Source: an uncultured Bacteroidota bacterium
GTDB taxonomy: Bacteria > Bacteroidota > Bacteroidia > Chitinophagales > Chitinophagaceae
Length of the DNA stretch: 64,000 nt
Assembly: GCA_903882805.1 (NCBI GenBank)
Contig: CAIRYK010000071.1
Span: 57,659 to 121,658, forward strand
Direction: 5' to 3'
The notes under the pieces are model-generated. The model was not told the DNA's origin. It saw nothing but the letters and a program-made list of their open reading frames with translations, and did no database searches. Positions 58,294 to 64,000 of this stretch are shown piece by piece. The translations under genes and the position numbers were made by a program. Position 1 is the first letter of the stretch, and each line of letters opens with the position of its first letter.

Positions 58294-58407
58294 TCCACAT
58301 CATTCAAATTTTACTGGAAAGGGCTTATCAGTTCTTTCCGGTAAGAATGATAATTCAATAAAATTTCTTAAAATAAAATTCACAACACGCATTCAATAAA
58401 ATTAAAA

Positions 58408-58683
58408 ATGAACGACAGCGCACTAATACTTATCAGTAATCAGCAGCTTTTTGAACTAATTACACAAGCCCTAATAGGAGTTTTAAAAGATGTTCCTTAT
58501 CCTAGCCCCTCACAACAAAATGAAGAACTATTAACCAGAAATGAGGCTGCGGAAATGTTGAATGTTACACCTACTACACTAACGAAGTATGTGAAACAAG
58601 GCAGGCTCAAAGCCGGAGGAGCAGACAGGAAGTATCTTTTTATGAAAAGTGATTTATTAAAATTTATGTTTAACAGGAAATAA
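58408..58683 (+). CDS. Excisionase-like helix-turn-helix protein
   Basis: Protein of 91 residues whose C-terminal part (LLTRNEAAEMLNVTPTTLTK, then YVKQGRLKAGGADRKYLFMK) is a MerR-like/excisionase winged HTH. It lies 1 nt before the tyrosine recombinase, so the two are translationally coupled, as is usual for Xis-Int units. Likely role is directing excision. Confidence 0.85.
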   Translation: MNDSALILISNQQLFELITQALIGVLKDVPYPSPSQQNEELLTRNEAAEMLNVTPTTLTKYVKQGRLKAGGADRKYLFMKSDLLKFMFNRK

Positions 58684-58684
58684 T

Positions 58685-59959
58685 ATGAAAATAAAATTCT
58701 ACCTACGAAACCCGAAGAAAAAAGGCGTGAGTGCCATATACGCATCAATCTGCTATAATAACAACCGTGTAATAGCTTTCCCCGGTGAAAGCATACACAC
58801 AAGCGATTGGATTAATAAAGATGGTAAAAATGAGCCAAAGGCTAATGCCAAAAATGCTACGCTAATTGGCAATTTATTCAACGCTGAAAAATTGTATAGA
58901 GATACATACGATGAGCTGAAAATAAAATTAGGCGGTAGTGTTCCGCAGGCAATTTATAAAAAGGCAATAGCCGATAAAGTCAATCCCCCGGAGGTGGTAA
59001 TTGATGCGCCGGTAAGAACGCTAATTGTAGATTTTTTCAAACAAATGATTGCCGATAGTAAATCCGGCAAGCGACTGTCAAATAAAAAATTAAGAATACA
59101 AAATGACAGTATTAAGCCTTACAATTCTACGCTGGCAGGTTTTCAGGAGTTTGAAGAAAAGGCAAATAGAAAATTTTACATGGACGAGATAAGCCAGAAG
59201 TTGATAGACGACTTTGAAACTTATTTAGTGCTGGGTATGAAATTGGCTTTGAATACTAAAAGCAAGTACCTGCAAGTATTTAAGCTAATGATAGGTTACG
59301 GCAAGGGTAAGAAATTAATTGATGCCGAAATTGTATCTGATTTGAAAATACAGTTAGGTAGTGAGCAGAGCAGTAACATTTATTTGAATGAAACCGAAAT
59401 TAATGACCTTATGAATTATACAGACTTTAATACTCCACTGTATGAGCATGTCCGGGATTTATTTGTAATCGGCTGCAAAACAGGTTTGCGTTTCTGCGAT
59501 TTCTCCCGGCTGAATAAGGAGCATATCAATAGTAATTCAATTCAAATAATTCAGGCAAAAACAAACCAAAGGGTTACCATACCAATACATCCCATTGTGG
59601 CAAACATTTTATTAAAGTACCCGGACGGTTTGCCAAAATGCCCGCCTAATCAGGTATTCAACAGATACCTGAAAGAAATAGGGGAGCATATACCTTGCCT
59701 GCAAAGTGTTTTCGTGAAATCTATTACAAGGGAAAACAAAGTAGGGCAGGTGTCCTATATGAGATGGCAATTATTATCAAGCCACACAGCCAGAAGGTCT
59801 TTCTGTACCAATGAATACTTTAACGGGTTCTCTGTACTGACTATCATGGCTATATCAGGACATAAGACGCAAAAATCATTCATGGCATATATCAAAGCCA
59901 ACGATGAAGAACATGCAGAAGTGCTTCGGAAGGGATGGGCAAAAATCAATAATAAATAA
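58685..59959 (+). CDS. Tyrosine recombinase / integrase
   Basis: Site-specific recombinase of 424 residues. It has an N-terminal arm-binding part (KFYLRNPKKKGVSAIYASIC), a SAM-like core-binding domain (FEEKANRKFYMDEISQKLID) and a catalytic domain. Catalytic residues: Arg269 in GCKTGLRFCDFSRL, His367/Arg370 in SHTARRSF, His393 in ISGHKTQ, and Tyr402 in MAYIKAN. It is the Bacteroidota ICE/Tn type. The adjacent tRNA-Arg gene 2.9 kb upstream suggests integration there. Confidence 0.95.
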   Translation: MKIKFYLRNPKKKGVSAIYASICYNNNRVIAFPGESIHTSDWINKDGKNEPKANAKNATLIGNLFNAEKLYRDTYDELKIKLGGSVPQAIYKKAIADKVNPPEVVIDAPVRTLIVDFFKQMIADSKSGKRLSNKKLRIQNDSIKPYNSTLAGFQEFEEKANRKFYMDEISQKLIDDFETYLVLGMKLALNTKSKYLQVFKLMIGYGKGKKLIDAEIVSDLKIQLGSEQSSNIYLNETEINDLMNYTDFNTPLYEHVRDLFVIGCKTGLRFCDFSRLNKEHINSNSIQIIQAKTNQRVTIPIHPIVANILLKYPDGLPKCPPNQVFNRYLKEIGEHIPCLQSVFVKSITRENKVGQVSYMRWQLLSSHTARRSFCTNEYFNGFSVLTIMAISGHKTQKSFMAYIKANDEEHAEVLRKGWAKINNK

Positions 59960-59976
59960 AATTATTTTCACAATAT

Positions 59977-60012
59977 AAAAACGACTTGTGTCATTTGACA
60001 CAAGTCGTTTTT
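59977..60012 (+). terminator. Terminator after the integrase
   Basis: 17-bp perfect stem AAAAACGACTTGTGTCA (59977-59993), loop TT, complement 59996-60012. Confidence 0.88.
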
Positions 60013-60223
60013 ATATTTTATCAGGGTGTGTTTTCAGTCAAAATTTATGCCGGGCTATATCAGTGCTTCAAAAAGTCAATAAACACGCCCAAATCAACCC
60101 GGATTAGCAAGAAATACACTTTTGGGATAAAAATACACTGGGTAATTTGACTTGTAATAATTACGCTACATTTTTTAAGAAAAAAAAGCTACCGCTTTAA
60201 TATATAATGTAACCCGTGCGGGT

Positions 60224-60457
60224 ATGAAAAAAATAAAAAAGCAAATGGCACACATAACAACAAAATGCAGCGAATTTCTAAAACAAAAATTAAATGAGGC
60301 AATAACCTATGACGTTGATAAAATTAATTGTTTGAGATTAAAAATGAACGGAATAAGGAAGAAGATGAACCTTGAAAAAGATGATACCAAAAGAAGGCGC
60401 TACGCAATGGAGATAAAGGTTTGCGAGTTAAAAATTATGATTGAAAAAACAAAATAA
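60224..60457 (+). CDS. Small basic helical hypothetical protein
   Basis: 77 residues, Lys-rich, predicted all-helical (MKKIKKQMAHITTKCSEFLK; NGIRKKMNLEKDDTKRRRYA). Start follows GGGT. No family recognised. It may be a regulator or part of the element replication module; evidence is only an intact frame with coding-like composition. Confidence 0.45.
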   Translation: MKKIKKQMAHITTKCSEFLKQKLNEAITYDVDKINCLRLKMNGIRKKMNLEKDDTKRRRYAMEIKVCELKIMIEKTK

Positions 60458-60835
60458 TCCACACCACAACAACCATACGAACGCAGTGCGCCTGTGCGCA
60501 CGCTACTACTTAAATGTTTAATACTAATGGCAATGATAATTTTTCTCTCCGAAATCATTATTGAATAATGGTCTATAAAAAAACAGGCAGCATATAGTAT
60601 TATATTCTTCCCCCTCATTCTTACATTCTATGCTTTGCTGACCGTATTGAAACATTCAAAATTGGGAACACCATCCCCGGCGGTTAATACATAGCGCACG
60701 CTCCGGCGTGCAGCGTTCAAATAAATTTATTGGATAAAAACATTCAGTTTCGTTTCAAGTGGATTTTTGAAAATAATTTATAAAAAATAAAAAAACGAAA
60801 AACTTTTTCCAATTCATACATATAATTTCAAAACA
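60458..60835. other. Non-coding region with two GC-rich hairpins
   Basis: GTGCGC-CTGT-GCGCAC at 60486-60501 and GCACGC-TCCG-GCGTGC at 60696-60711 stand out in AT-rich sequence. They may be part of an origin or regulatory leader of the next gene. Confidence 0.5.
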
Positions 60836-62020
60836 ATGAACATTATGTATGAAATCATTACACTGACCCACGACAACATTGCACTCATAAAAACCATAGA
60901 GAATAAGCATAACATTTTTGTGTGCGGAGCCAATACCTTTAACGCCATTTACAACTACGACCGCTACCCGCTGAAAAATAAAAAACTGGCTATAAAAAAC
61001 ATGCTCATTTTCTTGCAGTATGTAGATACATTATTAAATGATAAAACAACGGTTGCAATAAGCGCAAATAAAATAAGAGAAATTTTCACAGGCGCAAAAT
61101 ACAGGGCTTATATAGATATACTTGCCGAACTGGACATTATAACAAGGGTGCCTTATGGTGATGGAAAATTTTATGATTATAGGAATACAAAAAGATACTG
61201 CCAATACCGAATACATAACAAATACCTATTGGACAAGGTGTGTTTGGTGATTGCCCCGAAGGATAAGCCAACGAAATTAATTACAGATAAAAAATATCCG
61301 GCAAAGTTTGAAAAGACAATAAGATATACCACCTGCAATTACAGCGAGGCAATAAAGGACGAGGTATATAATTATGTATTAACAGGGATGCCGGAAAATA
61401 AATTGAGAATACGATTATCACGGTTATTAGCATTGAATAATGATAGGTATATAAAGCAAGGGGGCAAAGTAGATAGGGTGTATCATTCCTTTTCAACCCT
61501 ATCTAAAATAAGCCGAAAGCATCTGCACATTGGTAACAAAGTATTTCACGATATAGACATTAAAAATTGCCAGCCACTTCTGCTTTGTTATTTGCTCCGT
61601 AAATTAAATATGGGTGTGGATTGTAACTATATTCACGATTGTGAAACCGGGAATGTGTATGAACGTTTTATTACAATGGAACGTGATAGGGATAACGTAA
61701 AGGTTGAGTTGTATTCGGCTATCTATTTTGATTTTAAGGCGAAAAAAGCAATAGCTAATGAGTTTGAAATACTATACCCGCTAACTTATCAATCACTACA
61801 AATACTGGATGGTGACCCGGTAACCCTTGCATCTAAATTGCAGAATATAGAGGCAAGTATTTTTAACGAGTTAAAGCCAAAGAAAAGCAAATTTTATTTC
61901 ACGCTGTTTGATGCGATATACTTTACAGATAGTGCCGACATACAAGACCTGGTCGGGCAGTTAAAGGAAAGGTTTGCGGTACATGGCATAACGCCAAAAT
62001 TTTCTATAAACTGCCAGTAA
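60836..62020 (+). CDS. Element protein with polymerase-A-palm-like motifs
   Basis: Protein of 394 residues, not in a family I can name. The N-terminal 130 residues look like a winged-helix DNA-binding domain (ISANKIREIFTGAKYRAYID, ILAELDIITRV). The rest contains a motif-A-like segment KVFHDIDIKNCQPLLLCYLL (Asp239/Asp241), a motif-B-like RDNVKVELYSAIYF (residues 285-298), and a motif-C-like YFTLFDAIYF (Asp359). The order and spacing resemble family-A DNA polymerases or T7-like RNA polymerases, although without the full set of residues. A role as primase/replicase of the element is inference. Confidence 0.7.
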   Translation: MNIMYEIITLTHDNIALIKTIENKHNIFVCGANTFNAIYNYDRYPLKNKKLAIKNMLIFLQYVDTLLNDKTTVAISANKIREIFTGAKYRAYIDILAELDIITRVPYGDGKFYDYRNTKRYCQYRIHNKYLLDKVCLVIAPKDKPTKLITDKKYPAKFEKTIRYTTCNYSEAIKDEVYNYVLTGMPENKLRIRLSRLLALNNDRYIKQGGKVDRVYHSFSTLSKISRKHLHIGNKVFHDIDIKNCQPLLLCYLLRKLNMGVDCNYIHDCETGNVYERFITMERDRDNVKVELYSAIYFDFKAKKAIANEFEILYPLTYQSLQILDGDPVTLASKLQNIEASIFNELKPKKSKFYFTLFDAIYFTDSADIQDLVGQLKERFAVHGITPKFSINCQ

Positions 62021-62344
62021 AAATGAAATGGTTAAAGAATACAATTTTAGCTTGCGCTTGCGCAAAGCGTATTCATCATTAGCAGTACAATGATTTTAGG
62101 AAAAGAAAAGAAAGCCGGAAATATATAAGTAATAGCCGGAAATACACTCATTGGGTTGTCGTTAAAGTGATTATCAGTTTTAGCATTGAAAACTATTTGG
62201 TTAAACTGCCATCACCTTACAATGGCGGTCAGGCTTGAATTATAGGAATAGCATAGACCTATACTGGCATAGGTCAATAGGATAGATTTTATTAGGCATA
62301 TCGGTTATTCCTCCTGACATTAGCCATCTAAAATCATATAGAAT
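62021..62344. other. Non-coding region with a short palindrome
   Basis: No gene recognised. CTTTGCGC/GCGCAAG-type palindrome at about 62050-62068 and a short repeat GCCGGAAATA (near 62114 and 62135). Confidence 0.35.
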
Positions 62345-62629
62345 ATGTCAAGTACAAAGAAGAAAAAAGAAGCCGTAGCGAAAGTGCCTGCTACCGAAAA
62401 AAATGGCAAAATTGAAATGGTAAATATATTCTCAACCACATACGGCTACTATCGGTACTGGGTGAAAAATATACTGGCGGAAGGTAGTATATCTAAATTC
62501 AGGTTTGTAAAGGATGCGGATAGTTATAATGGCAAAATTGCGGTTGCCAAGCCAGAAGTAGAAAAAGCAAAGAAGGTGCTGGCGGAATTTCAAAAGAAGA
62601 ACCCCGATACAGTAACGATGTGGGAATAA
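62345..62629 (+). CDS. Small element protein of unknown function
   Basis: 94 residues with a Lys-rich N-terminus (SSTKKKKEAVAKVPATEKNG). The middle has a conserved-looking segment (MVNIFSTTYGYYRYWVKNIL), and the C-terminus is helical (VEKAKKVLAEFQKKNP). No family recognised. It is followed by a hairpin shared with the opposite-strand XRE gene. Confidence 0.6.
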   Translation: MSSTKKKKEAVAKVPATEKNGKIEMVNIFSTTYGYYRYWVKNILAEGSISKFRFVKDADSYNGKIAVAKPEVEKAKKVLAEFQKKNPDTVTMWE

Positions 62630-62644
62630 AATCCATTAAGCCAC

Positions 62645-62682
62645 ATAAGAGGTTATCTCCTTCGCCAGAGATAGCCTCTTAT
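62645..62682. terminator. Bidirectional terminator between convergent genes
   Basis: 15-bp stem ATAAGAGGTTATCTC (62645-62659) and GAGATAGCCTCTTAT (62668-62682; one wobble). The right arm includes the XRE stop codon. Confidence 0.75.
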
Positions 62683-62915
62683 TTATCAACAAACAATTCA
62701 GCTATATCAATATCAAGCCCGATGCTGATTTGCTTTAAGTATAAATAAGTCGGGTTAAAATCTCCTTTTTCAAGTTTATGAATTGACTGCCTGTCTTTAC
62801 CTATTTTATTTGCTACTTGTTCTAAACTTAATCCTTTGGCTTTGCGAATAGATTTGATTTTCTCACCCAACTTTATTAGTTCCTTTTTATCAGTTTTGCT
62901 TATGGGCCATGGCAT
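62679..62915 (-). CDS. XRE family HTH transcriptional regulator
   Basis: 78 residues, a single Cro/C1-type HTH: LGEKIKSIRKAKGLSLEQVA, NKIGKDRQSIHKLEKGDFNP, LKQISIGLDIDIAEL. No sensor domain. It may control the divergent membrane genes or the element. The start (MPWPISK) at 62915 is 94 nt from the divergent gene. Confidence 0.9.
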   Translation of the reverse strand: MPWPISKTDKKELIKLGEKIKSIRKAKGLSLEQVANKIGKDRQSIHKLEKGDFNPTYLYLKQISIGLDIDIAELFVDK

Positions 62916-63008
62916 GGCTCAATGTAAAATCAGAACGAAAAAAGAATGTCATAAGAACCTATGACATTCCAAAAGTTATGCCTATACTTGTGGCTTAAAC
63001 TAAAAACG

Positions 63009-63521
63009 ATGGAAAACCAATCAGGTGATACCAATCAAAAAGTTGAAACTAATGCTCCTCAAAACCAAAATGAAGCAATAGACAGAAACACACAAATACT
63101 TTACGTTTTAGCAGTCGTTATGCTAATTTCAGTATTTCTTCCATGGCTAAGTTCTAATACAATTGCAAATTTTGGGGGCTATGGTGGAAGCGTTTCAATA
63201 GCTATTGATGGCACCAAAGTTAGTGGGGGTTTTATAGGAGCAATTTTATCCCTTCTTGCTGCCTTTTTTGTATTTAAACAACTCCCATGGTCAGTTGCAT
63301 GTGGTATTATTAATTTAGGAATAGGGGTATTAGTCTATTTTGATAAATTAAGTGTTGCTGGTGCAACTGGGTCTTTTGATTATGCGGGTGTTGGAGGGAG
63401 TGCATCTATACATATTGATAAAGGATATGGTCTATATCTTTTTATTGCAGCATCAGCCGCATTTGTTTTCATGGATAAAAACAATATCAACCATTTTATT
63501 GGTTCTTTTAATAAAAAATGA
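63009..63521 (+). CDS. Four-helix membrane protein, element cargo
   Basis: 170 residues from the ATG at 63009 (an in-frame ATG at 62961 is less likely). A polar N-terminal tail (ENQSGDTNQKVETNAPQNQN) is followed by four hydrophobic helices. The first ends in the motif FLPWLS, and Gly/Ser-rich loops (NFGGYGGSVSIAIDG; GVGGSASIHIDKG) connect the others. No family recognised. The next gene has a matching FFPWLQ motif, so they may be related subunits. Confidence 0.75.
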   Translation: MENQSGDTNQKVETNAPQNQNEAIDRNTQILYVLAVVMLISVFLPWLSSNTIANFGGYGGSVSIAIDGTKVSGGFIGAILSLLAAFFVFKQLPWSVACGIINLGIGVLVYFDKLSVAGATGSFDYAGVGGSASIHIDKGYGLYLFIAASAAFVFMDKNNINHFIGSFNKK

Positions 63522-63568
63522 TTATTTCAATAACTATCCAATCTATTTCAACAATTTAAAACAAGAAA

Positions 63569-64000
63569 ATGAGCATAGACTTTAAGGCAATGCCAATGAA
63601 CCAAAAAATTAAATTAGGACTTTGTGTCGTAATATTAATTTCTAATTTTTTCCCATGGCTACAAGCAATGATGGGAGAACAAAAACTTGAAGCCTCTGCA
63701 TTTGCACTTTTTAATTTGGCAAGATATTATCCTGCAACCATTGGGATAATTGCTCCAATCGTGGCTATATTTTTAATTTTCAAAAATCAAGATAAATATT
63801 TACTGTATGTAAGTATAATAGCATTTGCCTATGCGATAAATTTCTTTGTACCAATGATTTTGCCAGATTTCATGATGAAGGAATATGTTTCTGAACATTG
63901 GCGGGAAATGTTTGCTATTGGTTTTTATCTATATGCACTTTCAAGTGGTGTTTTGTTGTTTTTAGTTTTAAACGATGGTGGTTATTTAAAAGCAAATAAA
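63569..64000 (+). CDS. Membrane protein, 3' partial
   Basis: ATG at 63569 with no stop before the window end (144 codons visible). It has four or five hydrophobic helices, the first with FFPWLQ, and a basic N-terminus (MNQKIKLGL). It resembles the previous gene in layout and motif but not closely in sequence. Function is unknown. Confidence 0.7.
   Translation, partial: MSIDFKAMPMNQKIKLGLCVVILISNFFPWLQAMMGEQKLEASAFALFNLARYYPATIGIIAPIVAIFLIFKNQDKYLLYVSIIAFAYAINFFVPMILPDFMMKEYVSEHWREMFAIGFYLYALSSGVLLFLVLNDGGYLKANK

Overview
The window looks like a chromosomal segment of a Bacteroidota bacterium, most likely of the Chitinophagales/Chitinophagaceae group (lineage is inference from gene content). 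Supporting signs are two secreted proteins ending in type IX secretion (T9SS) sorting domains, promoters with the Bacteroidota -7 element TAnnTTTG, a fused glutamate formiminotransferase/cyclodeaminase, the L28-L33-DUF4295 ribosomal cluster, a TonB-dependent receptor with a carboxypeptidase-regulatory-like N-terminus, and a BlaI/M56 peptidase pair.

Layout. 1-4.1 kb: a TolC/HlyD-adaptor/DHA2-MFS drug efflux operon. 4.1-9.6 kb: a GT-C glycosyltransferase/TPR gene split by an in-frame stop, ftcD, a PAS histidine kinase and a GlsB/YeaQ-type membrane protein. 9.7-10.4 kb: a decayed gene with two lesions beside a YbbC/YhhH (NTF2-like) protein. 10.5-16.3 kb: L28/L33/DUF4295, YeiH, RlmH, rhomboid, TilS and a TPR protein. 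16.4-27.5 kb: a PNGase F-like T9SS protein, Der, TatA, a lytic transglycosylase, S20, BlaI/M56 with two clear operator palindromes, TruA, Era and a PLP-dependent deaminase. 27.6-36.4 kb: a Tat-exported PLP enzyme, a retropepsin-like protease, an S9 peptidase, an Ig-like lipoprotein, and a three-gene polysaccharide O-acylation cluster (MBOAT, SGNH/AlgX-like, hexapeptide transferase).

36.5-38.9 kb is a remodelled tRNA-Asp locus: an intact tRNA, a broken tRNA-Asp copy, and a VCBS/FG-GAP protein gene lying between two diverged direct repeats of about 215 bp. 38.8-43.7 kb holds DUF2071, a DUF922-like protein and a repeat-rich surface protein. 43.8-54.4 kb is a heme/iron region: KatG, a heme-type ABC importer (HmuTUV), a TonB-dependent receptor, a small anchored protein, a PAS protein lacking an ATPase domain, and a SOUL heme-binding protein. 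A PETase-like T9SS hydrolase follows.

55.7 kb to the right edge is an AT-rich integrative element abutting tRNA-Arg(UCU). It carries a tandem repeat with TTATCCATAA cores, a ParB-like/DNA-methyltransferase fusion preceded by a truncated copy of its own N-terminus, an excisionase-like HTH protein, a tyrosine recombinase, an unannotated protein whose motifs resemble the palm of family-A polymerases, an XRE regulator and two small polytopic membrane proteins, the last cut by the window end. The distal element end is not in view.
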